64,000 nt of DNA from Alteromonadaceae bacterium XY-R5 (GCA_001660395.1 LXWE01000002.1:1-64000), one strand, 5' to 3'. Counted from the first letter of the stretch, positions 9,059-19,428 are shown. Made by a program: numbers and translations. The notes: generated by a model not told the origin, from the sequence alone.

Positions 9059-9924
9059 AAACACTTTCTATGCGCCAGACTGGCTTTTCGCTGCTCGAGT
9101 TGATGATTGCGCTGACTTTAGGGTTGATTATTTCGGGTTCCATAATTCAGGTGATGGTTGGAAATTCGCTATCTGACCGTTTGAATCGAGCTCTAGCATC
9201 CGCTCAGGAAAGTGGTCGTTACATCATGTCGCGTCTGCGTAGCGATGTGCTTAAAACCGGACGCTACGATGTTTTAGACCCCAATTTAAGTGCAATCGTT
9301 GATACTACCGAAGAAGCTTCTTATCTACAAAACCATCCCATTCCACTACAGGGGGATTTCGCCGCCTATCCGGCGGTCGGAGCGATACAAGGTGACAGTG
9401 GAGCCAGTGATACGTTGGTCATTGCTTACCAGGGAGATAGAGATTGTCGTGGTTATAAACTCGGGTATGCGGATGACGAAGAGTTCTATGTGGTTAACCA
9501 ATATTTTGTTGATGATAACAAGCTTAAGTGCCGCGGGTATGACGGTAGGGTATTGCGCGGACAGAAAGTCGCGGAAGGAAACAACGGTAATGCCGCGTTT
9601 ACGCTATTGGATGATGTGTACAGTTTTCAGGTGCAATATGGCCTAACCAATAACACCAGCACTGGTGATTATTCAGGGCGCCCGATTCAGTATGTGACCG
9701 CAGATGAACTTGATGCCGCATTAGCTAATGATAGTCAGGTGGTGGCGGTGCGTGTCGCGGTGTTAGTGAAGGGCGATGCGGATATTACTATCGACCCGGT
9801 TCCTTCTTTTGTCCTGTTAAATGAAGAGGGATATACCCCTTCAGAAAAGCGCTTATATAAGCAGTTTGAATCCACTATCACATTGAGAAATGTGAAAAAC
9901 TTTATGCGAAACAGAAAATTATGA
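9055..9924 (+). CDS. pilW: Type IV pilus minor pilin PilW
   Basis: Protein of 289 residues with the prepilin motif QTGFSLLELMIALTLGLIIS, including Glu5 of the mature helix, followed by a PilW-type domain with ESGRYIMSRLRSD. I chose GTG 9055 because GGAG sits 9 bases upstream and the start overlaps the pilV stop as GTGA. ATG 9070 is an alternative 5 codons in. It is a minor pilin of the initiation complex and is coupled by ATGA overlap to pilX. Confidence 0.88.
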   Translation: MKTLSMRQTGFSLLELMIALTLGLIISGSIIQVMVGNSLSDRLNRALASAQESGRYIMSRLRSDVLKTGRYDVLDPNLSAIVDTTEEASYLQNHPIPLQGDFAAYPAVGAIQGDSGASDTLVIAYQGDRDCRGYKLGYADDEEFYVVNQYFVDDNKLKCRGYDGRVLRGQKVAEGNNGNAAFTLLDDVYSFQVQYGLTNNTSTGDYSGRPIQYVTADELDAALANDSQVVAVRVAVLVKGDADITIDPVPSFVLLNEEGYTPSEKRLYKQFESTITLRNVKNFMRNRKL

Positions 9925-10484
9925 AGCAGCAAGGTTTAGTCATGGTGTTTGCACTGTTAGTGCTATTGAGTTTGACCATTTTAGGTGTTGCCTCGGTTTC
10001 CAGTGGCCTGATGCAGAATAAAATGGCCACATCGATGGAAAAGCGTCTGTTGGCATTCGATGCCGCAGAAGCGGCGATCGCAGGAGTTGTATTTGAGTCA
10101 GAAGACGAAGTCTTACTCTCGGATGACACCCAATTGGATCCGCTTTCAGAAGCACGTCAGGGTAATCAGTTGGATCTTACCGTGACGGACTTAAGTTGTT
10201 TCAACACAACCGATTGGACGAATCGAGCGGTCACCACTTCAGGGCTGACTACCGGCTCAATTAATAATGCCTCTGGGAATTATTTGTCTCAGCCTAAAGT
10301 GAACAGTTGGTCCCGCACTGCATATATTCAGGAGAATGCATGTCTGGGCTCAAGTAATGTGATTGGTGGCAGTAACATTCGCTGTCACATTTTTATGATC
10401 AAGGGTTGCGGCCAGGTCGAAGGGAGTTCATACGCCGTTGCAAATAGCCAAGTCGTATCTGTATTTGGCCCGTCATCAGAATAA
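9921..10484 (+). CDS. pilX: Type IV pilus assembly protein PilX
   Basis: Protein of 187 residues. The leader MKQQG is followed by the hydrophobic stretch LVMVFALLVLLSLTILGVAS. The Glu5 seen in most pilins is absent, which is usual for PilX. FDAAEAAIAG is a conserved PilX_N feature. It starts inside the pilW stop (ATGA overlap). The product should act with PilV, PilW and PilY1 in priming the pilus tip. Confidence 0.85.
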   Translation: MKQQGLVMVFALLVLLSLTILGVASVSSGLMQNKMATSMEKRLLAFDAAEAAIAGVVFESEDEVLLSDDTQLDPLSEARQGNQLDLTVTDLSCFNTTDWTNRAVTTSGLTTGSINNASGNYLSQPKVNSWSRTAYIQENACLGSSNVIGGSNIRCHIFMIKGCGQVEGSSYAVANSQVVSVFGPSSE

Positions 10485-10497
10485 CAGGAGCAGTATC

Positions 10498-13400
10498 ATG
10501 ACACACGCACGCGTCTTACCTCTGTTTTTATCCGCAACATTGAGTCTATGCATTAGTGCTACCGCTATGGCAGACGACCTGGAGATCTATTTAGGTTCTG
10601 GGGGCACATCAACGACATACAACCCTAATGTATTATTTATCATGGATACCTCGGGCAGTATGACCAGTCAGGACGATACTGGTGAGTCGAGAATGTTACG
10701 GGTGCAAAATGCGTTAAAAGAAACGTTGGAAACTGTCACCAACGTCAATGCTGGATTAATGCGATTCTCGGATTACGGCGGTCCGATTTTGTATCCTATT
10801 CGTGACCTTAATGAAACCGTATCACCTGAGATCATTCGTTCTGTTGCGTCATCCGCCTCAGATGTCTATGAAGTGAGTGGCACAATTAATTCTACGGCTG
10901 ATTATGTTCGTCTGACGTATGGGACCAATACGGTGTACACGGGGCTTCATTATGAAAACATGAGTATTCCTCAGGGCGCAACAATTACGAATGCCTACGT
11001 ACGTTTTACCTCAAATACTTACAACGCAGCCGATGCCACTCTGACATTTAAAGGGGAGCTGGTAGATGATGCGTCGACCTTTACTACCACATCCAGTGAT
11101 GTGTCAGACCGTACAACCACCAGTAGCAGCGTGGCATGGAGTTCTGACAATATTTTCCCTGTTTCTGGCGAAACGACATCATCGCCTGATCTGACGTCAG
11201 TGATTCAGGAAATTGTGAATCAAAGCGGTTGGTGTGGAGGCAATAGCCTAAACCTGATCGTAGAGGGAACCAGTTCATCAAGTTACAGCAACCGTCAGGC
11301 AATTTCATTTGATGAAGGCTCTGGTTTGGGGCCGCAAATCGTTGTCGAATATGACGACACTACGGCAACCGGGTGTGTTACCGGTAGTCAGATTTACCAG
11401 GTGGATTCGCGTCAAGCCAACGTTGAGGAAACGAAGACAGGCTATGATTCTACCGGAGATGAGCTGACGTTTAATGCCAGTTATAACAGTTATGTTGGTC
11501 TGGTATTCAAAGATGTTGCCCTGCCTCAGGGGGCCAGTATCAAAAATGCGTATTTGATTTTTACTGCTTATCAAAACCGTTTAAACAGCGGCGCTTCTAT
11601 GGTGATTAGTGCGTCTAATGAAGCTGACCCGTCCGTATTCAAAGGTAAGTACAGTCGTTACGAATTGCGCAACGCGACTAAAACAGCGGGCGTTACCTGG
11701 AGTGATATTGATCCCTGGTACAAAAATTCAACTTATGACAGTCCTTCTGTCACCAGTGTTGTAGAAACACTGGTAAATCGTTCTGACTGGGAATCGGGCA
11801 ATAATATGTTGTTTATTTTGTCGGATTTTACTGGAGACAGAGGGGCTTACAGCTATCAGGGAAAACCGTCTGCCGCACCGCAGCTGGTAATTGAGTATGA
11901 GGGTAATGCAACTGCAGGCAGCTCTTCAACGGTACGTGAACTTCTTATCAGTAAAGTTGATGAATTAAGTGCCAGCGGCTACACACCTATCGTTGATACC
12001 CTGTATGAAGGTGTCAGCTATTTCGGTGGGATGGATGTGTACTACGGGTTAACCCGCGGTACTTCCTCAACCAGTAGCACAGTGCGTAAGAATACCCGCG
12101 TAAGTCATCGAGCCTCTTATACCGGCTCTGATTCAGTCTTACCGACGGGCTGTACTTCAGATAACTTAAGTGCCTCTGAATGTGTGAATGAATATATTCC
12201 CACAGGCGCTACCTATATATCGCCAATCGAAGATGTTGAATGCCAGACCAACAACCACATCGTATTGTTATCGGATGGTGAAGCAAACTACAACCACAGT
12301 GCTGATGAGATCAGTACGTTGTTGGGAGCAAGCTGTACCAGCGCCAGTGATGGTGAAAAGTGTGGGCTGGATTTAGTTGAAAACGTCAGCGATTCGGACG
12401 AATCCGTTATTGGTTCTCGTATTATTACTCACACGATCGGCTTTGAAACAGATTCAACCGCGAGCACTTTTTTGAATAACTTAGCACTGAAAAGTGGCGG
12501 TGGATTCTATGAGGTGGATAACACAGAAGATTTGGTGACGGCTTTCCAGTCGATTCTTAAAACTGTGAAAGACGTTAATGCGACCTTTGTCTCTCCGGGT
12601 GTGGCAGTAAACCAGTTGAACCGTCTGACGCACAACGATGAGCTTTACTACGCATTATTCAAGCCAGCTGAAGGCACCATGTGGCCTGGAAACCTGAAGA
12701 AATACAAGATCAGTGGTGACACCATTTTGGATCAAAATGGCTTGAATGCAGTTGATAGCGAAACTGGGTTTTTCTCGGAATACTCACACAGTTACTGGTC
12801 GACTATTGCCGATGGTAATGACGTTCGCGAAGGTGGTGCCGCGAGTAAATTAGATCTGGTGCGCAATGTGTATACCTTCAGCAGTGCAGGCTCCATTATG
12901 GTGACGGACAATGAACTGACAGAAGATAACACGACTATCACCACAACGGATTTAGCCTTAGATAGTACCTCTGACCCAACGGGGCTGAGAGATACGGTAC
13001 TTAAATGGGCTCGCGGCGTAGACATTAAAGATGATGATAACGACGGCGACACAACCGATGTGCGACTGCAAATGGGCGATCCTATTCACTCGCAACCCGT
13101 TATCGCTAATTACTCAGGCTCCGACAGTGCGATATTTGTCGCGACTAACCATGGCTTCCTGCATTCGTTTGATCCAGAAACCGGGGAAGAAAACTTTGCC
13201 ATTATTCCTAAAGAGTTACTTTCTAATCTGTATGAGTTTTATCAGGATAATTCTAGTTATAACCATATTTATGGATTAGATGGTGACATGGTACTGCGCA
13301 CGGTTGGTAGCAGCATGTATCTGTATGTAGGAATGCGCCGTGGTGGCCAAAACTATTATGTGTTTGATGTGACCAGTAAATCCTCACCAAGTCTGCTATT

Positions 13401-14586
13401 TAAGGTCGAAGGCGGTAGCGGAGATTTTGCCAAGTTAGGTCAAACCTGGTCTCGTCCTACCCTGACGAAAGTCCGAATTGGCAGCGTAGCGAAAAACGTC
13501 ATGATAGTTGGCGGTGGTTATGATGAAACGCAGGACGACAAAACTTTGCGCACCGATGATGTAATTGGTAACGCGGTATATATGATTGATGCCGATACAG
13601 GTGAATTGTTATGGAGTGCCAGTAATAGCGATGCCAACCTGGTGCTGGATGATATGGTTTACAGTATCCCCGCGCGTATCTCTGTGGTTGACCGTGACAA
13701 TGATGGTTACGCTGATCATATGTACGTAGCAGATATGGGCGGTCAGGTATTCAGGCTCGATATCCATAATGGTTCGGGGGCATCTGATTTAGTCTCTGGT
13801 GGTATATTAGCCAGGTTCAGCGGTGAGGGTACGGCAGATAACCGTCACTTCTACTATGGCCCTGATATTGCTGAAATCAGCCTGGTAAACGAACATTACT
13901 ACGCCGTTGCTATCGGCAGTGGCTATCGTGCTCATCCCCTAGATACTGCCATCAGCGATAACTTCTATATGATCAAAGATACCGGAGTGTTTGAGTTTGA
14001 TGATGACGGTAACTATACCTTACCAAGTACTCCTTACGGTGAGTCCGATCTTTATGATGCCACCGATCATCTGTTGACCAGTTCAGATGGTGATGAAGCC
14101 GAGATAGAAGCATCTAAACTGTCTGATGCGAATGGTTGGTATATTCAGCTTGATAGCGGTGGTGAAAAGGTACTGGCATCCCCTCTGATTTTGAATTATC
14201 AGGTTATTTTTACTACCTATGTGCCAGCGACAGCCAGCGACAGCAGTTGTGCGCCGGCAACCGGGAATAGCCGCGCGTATCTGGTCTCACTTGTGAATGG
14301 AAACGCGGTGACGGATCTTGATGGTGATGGTGTTTATGAAGATGAAGATCGCTACGCTCAGTTAAAACAAACAGGGATAGCACCAGATACCAAGATTCTG
14401 ATCGAAGATATTACGTCTCCGGTGGTGTGTTTAGGGACTGAGTGTGCCTCTGCGGTCATCAAGACAGATGAAGACGGTAACGAAGAAGAGTGTACTAACG
14501 AATTTGAATGCCTATCTCAGAATGTTTACGGACGTTTCGACCGTGTCATTAAAGGTAGCTGGAACTCAGAAACAGAGCGGGATTGA
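10498..14586 (+). CDS. pilY1: PilY1-type pilus tip adhesin with a VWA domain interrupted by two beta modules
   Basis: Large secreted protein of 1362 residues. A signal peptide (about 1-25) precedes a von Willebrand A domain with the metal site DTSGSM (D50). After roughly residue 120 the VWA sequence breaks off and two similar modules follow (about 126-290 and 298-468), each with an LPQGA/IPQGA-type strand, an N-A-Y-V/L-x-F strand and a closing VEYD/IEYE. VWA sequence resumes near 475 (HIVLLSDGEAN) and ends near 690. The C-terminal beta-propeller starts near 860 (DPIHSQPVIA) and has a calcium loop DRDNDGYAD near 1065. The start at 10498 has AGGAG upstream. PilY1 proteins act in adhesion, surface sensing and pilus extension. 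Confidence 0.9.
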   Translation: MTHARVLPLFLSATLSLCISATAMADDLEIYLGSGGTSTTYNPNVLFIMDTSGSMTSQDDTGESRMLRVQNALKETLETVTNVNAGLMRFSDYGGPILYPIRDLNETVSPEIIRSVASSASDVYEVSGTINSTADYVRLTYGTNTVYTGLHYENMSIPQGATITNAYVRFTSNTYNAADATLTFKGELVDDASTFTTTSSDVSDRTTTSSSVAWSSDNIFPVSGETTSSPDLTSVIQEIVNQSGWCGGNSLNLIVEGTSSSSYSNRQAISFDEGSGLGPQIVVEYDDTTATGCVTGSQIYQVDSRQANVEETKTGYDSTGDELTFNASYNSYVGLVFKDVALPQGASIKNAYLIFTAYQNRLNSGASMVISASNEADPSVFKGKYSRYELRNATKTAGVTWSDIDPWYKNSTYDSPSVTSVVETLVNRSDWESGNNMLFILSDFTGDRGAYSYQGKPSAAPQLVIEYEGNATAGSSSTVRELLISKVDELSASGYTPIVDTLYEGVSYFGGMDVYYGLTRGTSSTSSTVRKNTRVSHRASYTGSDSVLPTGCTSDNLSASECVNEYIPTGATYISPIEDVECQTNNHIVLLSDGEANYNHSADEISTLLGASCTSASDGEKCGLDLVENVSDSDESVIGSRIITHTIGFETDSTASTFLNNLALKSGGGFYEVDNTEDLVTAFQSILKTVKDVNATFVSPGVAVNQLNRLTHNDELYYALFKPAEGTMWPGNLKKYKISGDTILDQNGLNAVDSETGFFSEYSHSYWSTIADGNDVREGGAASKLDLVRNVYTFSSAGSIMVTDNELTEDNTTITTTDLALDSTSDPTGLRDTVLKWARGVDIKDDDNDGDTTDVRLQMGDPIHSQPVIANYSGSDSAIFVATNHGFLHSFDPETGEENFAIIPKELLSNLYEFYQDNSSYNHIYGLDGDMVLRTVGSSMYLYVGMRRGGQNYYVFDVTSKSSPSLLFKVEGGSGDFAKLGQTWSRPTLTKVRIGSVAKNVMIVGGGYDETQDDKTLRTDDVIGNAVYMIDADTGELLWSASNSDANLVLDDMVYSIPARISVVDRDNDGYADHMYVADMGGQVFRLDIHNGSGASDLVSGGILARFSGEGTADNRHFYYGPDIAEISLVNEHYYAVAIGSGYRAHPLDTAISDNFYMIKDTGVFEFDDDGNYTLPSTPYGESDLYDATDHLLTSSDGDEAEIEASKLSDANGWYIQLDSGGEKVLASPLILNYQVIFTTYVPATASDSSCAPATGNSRAYLVSLVNGNAVTDLDGDGVYEDEDRYAQLKQTGIAPDTKILIEDITSPVVCLGTECASAVIKTDEDGNEEECTNEFECLSQNVYGRFDRVIKGSWNSETERD

Positions 14587-14588
14587 TC

Positions 14589-15071
14589 ATGTTGATGTCT
14601 ACATCTGGTGATATGCGCCAGGCAGGTTTTAGTTTAATTGAACTGATGATAGTTGTTGTTATTGTTGGGATACTGACGGCGATCGCGTATCCCAGCTATC
14701 AGAATTTTCTGACCAGCAGTAATCGTGGTGCTGCTCAGGCAGATTTGATGGCCCTGGCGGCAGCAATGGAACGCCATAAGGCCGCTAACTTTACCTATGC
14801 AGGAGCGGCAGCCTCTGGTGGCGATACCGGTTCACCGGCTATTTTCCATACCTATTCCCCCTCCAGCGAGCCAGAGGCGAATAAGCGTTATGATCTTACG
14901 ATTAGCAGCGTGTCAACTTCTGGCAATAGTTACCAAATTAAGGCCTCGCCCGTATCTGGCACAACACAGGCTGGAGATGGAGACTTATATTACTTTAGCG
15001 ATGGTCGCAAAGCGTGGGACCAAAACGATGATGGTGCCATTGCCAGCAGCGAATATTGCTGGTCTTGCTAG
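14589..15071 (+). CDS. pilE: Type IV pilin PilE-like minor pilin
   Basis: Protein of 160 residues with a textbook pilin motif, QAGFSLIELMIVVVIVGILT, ending in AYPSYQNF, and a C-terminal Cys pair (YCWSC). PilE closes minor-pilin operons of the pilY1 type in Pseudomonas and Alteromonadales. ATG 14589 lies just after the pilY1 stop; ATG 14595 is also possible. A terminator follows directly. Confidence 0.87.
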   Translation: MLMSTSGDMRQAGFSLIELMIVVVIVGILTAIAYPSYQNFLTSSNRGAAQADLMALAAAMERHKAANFTYAGAAASGGDTGSPAIFHTYSPSSEPEANKRYDLTISSVSTSGNSYQIKASPVSGTTQAGDGDLYYFSDGRKAWDQNDDGAIASSEYCWSC

Positions 15072-15087
15072 GAAAAGATGAGTAATC

Positions 15088-15113
15088 AAAGGCGCGGTTT
15101 AGCGCCTTTTTTT
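15088..15113 (+). terminator. Terminator of the pilin operon
   Basis: AAAGGCGC and GCGCCTTT pair around GGTTTA and run into a T tract, 17 bases after the pilE stop. Confidence 0.9.
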
Positions 15114-15212
15114 GTTGTTGTGACCTTACCGAATGAAGACCTGATAATTGGCGAGATTTACGAGAAGTATTCGAGGGGCGTTAACAAAGGTTTTATCTGG
15201 GTTTTAGTGGAT

Positions 15213-15235
15213 AAAAAAGGCGCTATTCAGCGCCT
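15213..15235 (-). terminator. Terminator of the fimT-like gene
   Basis: On the minus strand AGGCGC and GCGCCT pair around a short loop and are followed by six T, about 23 bases after the stop of the fimT-like gene. Confidence 0.8.
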
Positions 15236-15257
15236 GCTTTGTGTTTTTGAATTTTGC

Positions 15258-15821
15258 TTAGCCACAATCTAATGGATTGCCACTATTGTCTTCATGGACA
15301 TCATCACCGTCGCTGTCTCGGCTCAGCTTCACCCGACCTTGTAAGCTTATGGTAAGCGCGCGAGCGTAGGTATCCTCTTTATTTACATTACATAAAAGCA
15401 AGGTGGCAGCCGTGCTGATTGCTCCATTGTCCTGAAAACGAATGCTGGTGCTTGGGCCGGTGAGAATGTTTGCATCGCTGGTGGGATTAATAGCTAAGAG
15501 CAAATCTTCATCATCGCCTCGATCGCCATCGCCATCTAAATCCATAAACACGATTTTGGGATCGTTCCAGTCTGTTCCGCAGGTGGAAAAATCAGACGAT
15601 GGACAGATAACGGTATCAGCCTGTTCATCAATGGCATTGTTACGGGCAAACTGTATGGCACCGCTCAGTTCATTGATTTCACCTGTAATGCGATTTCTGA
15701 TCAAAATTGATTGCACGTTAGGGGCAACTGCTGTGAGTAAAATGGCCACAATAGCGAGTGATATCATAAGCTCGATAAGGGTCGCGCCTTTGTTATATGA
15801 TGGATGTGATAAGGATTGCAT
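15258..15821 (-). CDS. fimT: FimT/GspH-type pseudopilin
   Basis: Protein of 187 residues with the prepilin site KGATLIELMISLAIVAIL and the GspH/FimT pattern ARNNAIDEQADTVICPSSD, later a DGDGD stretch. FimT/FimU proteins are minor pilins that join the PilVWXY1E priming complex or bind DNA. In related genomes this gene usually heads the pilV operon. Here it lies at the other end on the opposite strand with its own terminator, so it is expressed separately. Confidence 0.82.
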   Translation of the reverse strand: MQSLSHPSYNKGATLIELMISLAIVAILLTAVAPNVQSILIRNRITGEINELSGAIQFARNNAIDEQADTVICPSSDFSTCGTDWNDPKIVFMDLDGDGDRGDDEDLLLAINPTSDANILTGPSTSIRFQDNGAISTAATLLLCNVNKEDTYARALTISLQGRVKLSRDSDGDDVHEDNSGNPLDCG

Positions 15822-16021
15822 GCTTTTTCCGCCTTTTTACCATGCTATAACCATACACCTATTTTGGCTGGATTGGGTATGTGCTTCTCTGGCCGGTTAG
15901 CGGCCCTGATACGTCTGATGTTTTGTCGGAAGTGCATGATTTACGTTACTTTTGGTAAAAATCCGCTGCAAACCGAGTTACAATAATTTTAAACCACAAC
16001 ACCACTTACAGAGAAAACAAC

Positions 16022-16861
16022 ATGAACAAGCAAGCTGTGATTGAGGAAATGCGTGTTCTCCCACAGATTGATGTGGAATACGAGATTGCGCGACGCGTCA
16101 GTTTTATCAAGCGTCATCTGAAAAATTCAGGGTTAAATACCCTGGTATTGGGCATCAGTGGTGGTATCGATTCTTGTACCTGTGGACGTCTGGCGCAATT
16201 GGCGGTAGATCAACTGAATCAGGAACAACATGAAAAATATCAGTTTGTTGCGGTGCGTCTGCCATACAATGTGCAGGCTGATGAAGCCGATGCACAACTG
16301 TCGATTGATTTTATTAAGCCAACTCACGCACTAAGTGTGAATGTTCAGCCAGGAGCTGATGCGATTCATCAGGAAACGACCTCTGCACTATCGGCACTTT
16401 CATTATTGCCTGCCAGTGAGACAAAACAAGATTTTGTTAAAGGCAACGTTAAAGCCCGTACGCGCATGGTGATTCAGTATGAAATTGCCGGAATGTTAGA
16501 TGGACTGGTACTGGGTACCGACCACTCGGCGGAAAATATTACCGGATTTTATACCAAGTACGGTGACGGTGCTTGTGACCTGGTGCCTTTGTTTGGCTTG
16601 AACAAACGCCAGGTGCGTCAGGTGGCAGAGCATTTGGGGGCTCCAGCGACCATTATTCATAAAGCGCCCACAGCAGACTTGGAATCTTTGTCACCACAAA
16701 AAGCTGACGAGCAAGCGCTGGGATTGAGCTATGATCAAATAGACGACTTCCTTGAGGGGAAGCCGGTGGCGGAAGAGGTATCGGAGCGATTGATGTACAT
16801 TTATGCGCAAACGCAGCATAAGCGTGTTCCTATCCCTACCGTGTATGATGAAGAGCAATAG
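16022..16861 (+). CDS. nadE: NH3-dependent NAD+ synthetase
   Basis: Cytosolic enzyme of 279 residues that amidates nicotinate adenine dinucleotide to NAD+ using ATP and ammonia. The PP-loop SGGIDS lies at about residue 44, followed by the adenylate site region [20 protein letters not shown] and KAPTADLE. There is no N-terminal nitrilase domain, so it is the ammonia-dependent form, as in E. coli. It is 12 bases upstream of glnB and probably cotranscribed with it. Confidence 0.96.
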   Translation: MNKQAVIEEMRVLPQIDVEYEIARRVSFIKRHLKNSGLNTLVLGISGGIDSCTCGRLAQLAVDQLNQEQHEKYQFVAVRLPYNVQADEADAQLSIDFIKPTHALSVNVQPGADAIHQETTSALSALSLLPASETKQDFVKGNVKARTRMVIQYEIAGMLDGLVLGTDHSAENITGFYTKYGDGACDLVPLFGLNKRQVRQVAEHLGAPATIIHKAPTADLESLSPQKADEQALGLSYDQIDDFLEGKPVAEEVSERLMYIYAQTQHKRVPIPTVYDEEQ

Positions 16862-17212
<351 letters not shown>

Positions 17213-17239
17213 GTCTGATAGCCAGGCAACTTCTTGATT

Positions 17240-17262
17240 AGGGCCGTCTGGCCCTGATGTTT
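17240..17262 (+). terminator. Probable terminator after glnB
   Basis: AGGGCC and GGCCCT pair around GTCT, followed by GATGTTTT. The T tract is short and interrupted, so it may be weak. Confidence 0.5.
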
Positions 17263-17424
17263 TACCTTCCTCCTTTCCTCTCATCTTACGGCAATATGTT
17301 GTCTGTGAAACCAATCTGAAATTAGTTGATTTGATAAATAATTATCTGGTGTCGGGTGATGATTTTCGCCATCATATTGGCCAGCTAATGCTTTATTTTT
17401 CAATCGATTTGAGACGCAGTTACC

Positions 17425-17928
17425 ATGGAAACTCTCACAGCAATCTCTGATGTCGCAGGTGTTATTCAATTGGCCGTGGCCCCAGTATTTTTACTGGCGG
17501 GTATAGCCGGATTTCTGAATGTGATGTCTGGTCGCCTGGGGCGAATTGTGGATCGGGCCAGAGTGGTAGAGCGTCGAATCGCCGGAATGGATGATGTTAA
17601 TCGGCTACCGGCTAACCAAAAAGAGTTACTGACCCTGTGGCGGAGAATACACCTGATCAACAAAACCATTGCGCTATGTGTTGGTTCAGGCCTGATGGTG
17701 TGTTCTGTCGTGGTGAGTCTGTTTATTGGTGATTTCTGGAAGCTTGAAATTGGCGAAGTGGTGGTCGTCTTGTTCGTGTTGGCGCTGTTATTACTGATCA
17801 TTGCCCTACTGATGTTTTTGAAAGAAGTACAATTAGCTACCCGTAGCCTGCGAATAGGCCGGCAATTACCCGATGAATTTCTGACATCTAAACCGGCTAA
17901 ATTGACGTCACACATCAAAATTGAATAA
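17425..17928 (+). CDS. DUF2721 family membrane protein
   Basis: Protein of 167 residues with three hydrophobic segments (about 10-33, 85-110 and 115-138) separated by a basic loop GRLGRIVDRARVVERR. This arrangement matches the DUF2721 family of small inner-membrane proteins, whose function is unknown. It stands alone, 212 bases after glnB and 136 bases before a peptidase-like gene on the same strand, so the context gives no functional hint. Confidence 0.8.
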   Translation: METLTAISDVAGVIQLAVAPVFLLAGIAGFLNVMSGRLGRIVDRARVVERRIAGMDDVNRLPANQKELLTLWRRIHLINKTIALCVGSGLMVCSVVVSLFIGDFWKLEIGEVVVVLFVLALLLLIIALLMFLKEVQLATRSLRIGRQLPDEFLTSKPAKLTSHIKIE

Positions 17929-18064
17929 CTGTGCAGATAGCCGATGTCTCAAAATAGCTCCTGTCTAAGCTGGCTGGCGGAGTTTACGGGATGAAGTCCG
18001 TTGAGCGCTTATAGTACCTAAGCTAGTCTTTGGGGTTTAGACGCCATTGCTGTTTTGAGGCTAT

Positions 18065-19396
18065 ATGAGCAAACATATTCTTTCCCGCGGATGCCTGACA
18101 GCATCGGCATTTTTCCTCTGTGCCAGCCTGGCGCATGCTGCACCCACATCCTTATCTGCTGACGTAAATGCAACGTTGCCCGAACTAATGGGCGTATATA
18201 AACATCTGCATGCCAATCCTGAATTAAGTAACGCTGAAAAAAATACGTCAGCGTTTATGGCAGCAAAAGCTAAAGCCCTTGGGTTTGAAGTAACAGAGCA
18301 AGTCGGTGGCTATGGTGTCGTGGCTATTTTGAAAAATGGTAACGGACCAACTGTATTAATTCGTGCGGACATGGACGGCCTGCCCGTCACCGAGCAAACC
18401 GGATTGAAGTTCGCTTCCAGACAAACGGCCATTACCGACACCGGCATTGAATCGGGGGTGATGCATGCCTGTGGTCATGATACGCACATGACCGCCTGGC
18501 TTGGTACTGCCGAGCAAATGGTTGCAAATAAGGATAAATGGTCAGGTACGCTGATGATGATCCTGCAACCAGCGGAAGAACAGGGGAACGGTGCTTACGA
18601 TATGCTTCAGGACAACCTGTATCAGCGCTTCGGACGCCCGGATTATGCGCTCGCATTCCATGATTCTGCCGGTTTGCCTGCTGGTCAGATTGGATATACC
18701 TCAGGTTTTGCACTGGCAAACGTTGATAGCGTCGATATTAAGATTAAAGGTATCGGCGCACACGGAGCGTATCCGCATATGGGCGTTGACCCGATTGTCA
18801 TAGGTAGTCGGATCGTCACCAGTTTGCAAACACTGGTCAGCCGTGAAATCGACCCTTTGGACTCTGCTGTTGTAACAGTTGGCAGCTTCAGGGCCGGAAC
18901 CAAGCACAATATTATCTCTGACAATGCGACTTTGTTGCTTACTGTGCGCAGCTATTCAGATGAAACGCGTCAGCATTTGCTCGACGGCATTAAGCGTATC
19001 GCCAAAGCCGAAGCGATGGCTGCAGGTTTACCCGATGAACTCTTACCAGAAGTAACAGTCCAATCACCGTATACCCCTGCGACCTACAATGTGCCGGAAT
19101 TTACCGAACAGATGGCTAGCGTGTTTAAAGCCGAATTAGGGGACGACCGCGTTCAGGCGGTTAAGCCTGTGATGGGGGGCGAAGATTTTGGTCGTTATTA
19201 TCGTGCCGACAAACGGATTCAAAGCATGATTTTCTGGGTAGGTGGCGTGCCAGCAGACAAATGGCAGGCACATCTGCAAGGAAAAGAAGAATTGCCTTCT
19301 CTGCATAGTCCATTCTGGGCACCAGACGCTCAAAAGGTAGTAGAGACCGCGACCCGCGCATTAACCCGCGCAAGTCTGACATTGATGTCTAAGTAA
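18065..19396 (+). CDS. Secreted M20D-type amidohydrolase
   Basis: Protein of 443 residues with a signal peptide (about 1-25, ending AHA), so probably periplasmic. The two-metal peptidase family M20 is shown by RADMDGLPVTEQTGL, MHACGHDTHMT (metal-ligand Cys and His) and PAEEQGNGA (catalytic Glu region). The Cys in HACGHD marks subfamily M20D, which includes AbgB and aminoacylases that split N-acyl amino acids. GGEDFGRY near residue 370 is also conserved. The substrate is unknown. An 18-base palindrome follows the stop. Confidence 0.88.
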   Translation: MSKHILSRGCLTASAFFLCASLAHAAPTSLSADVNATLPELMGVYKHLHANPELSNAEKNTSAFMAAKAKALGFEVTEQVGGYGVVAILKNGNGPTVLIRADMDGLPVTEQTGLKFASRQTAITDTGIESGVMHACGHDTHMTAWLGTAEQMVANKDKWSGTLMMILQPAEEQGNGAYDMLQDNLYQRFGRPDYALAFHDSAGLPAGQIGYTSGFALANVDSVDIKIKGIGAHGAYPHMGVDPIVIGSRIVTSLQTLVSREIDPLDSAVVTVGSFRAGTKHNIISDNATLLLTVRSYSDETRQHLLDGIKRIAKAEAMAAGLPDELLPEVTVQSPYTPATYNVPEFTEQMASVFKAELGDDRVQAVKPVMGGEDFGRYYRADKRIQSMIFWVGGVPADKWQAHLQGKEELPSLHSPFWAPDAQKVVETATRALTRASLTLMSK

Positions 19397-19410
19397 GTTG
19401 ATTAATGTTT

Positions 19411-19428
19411 CGCAGCCCAAGGGCTGCG
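19411..19428. repeat. Perfect palindrome after the amidohydrolase gene
   Basis: CGCAGCCC and GGGCTGCG flank AA. There is no T tract, so it is not a standard terminator, although the stem could protect the mRNA 3' end. Confidence 0.35.

Noticed and set aside
9290-9646. Frame of 118 codons inside pilW
   Set aside because: It is an out-of-frame shadow of the pilW coding sequence.
15078-15272. Open frame of 64 codons between pilE and the fimT-like gene
   Set aside because: It runs through two terminator hairpins and has no family resemblance.
19411-19428. Terminator call for the CGCAGCCC palindrome
   Set aside because: No T tract follows the stem, so only a repeat is reported.
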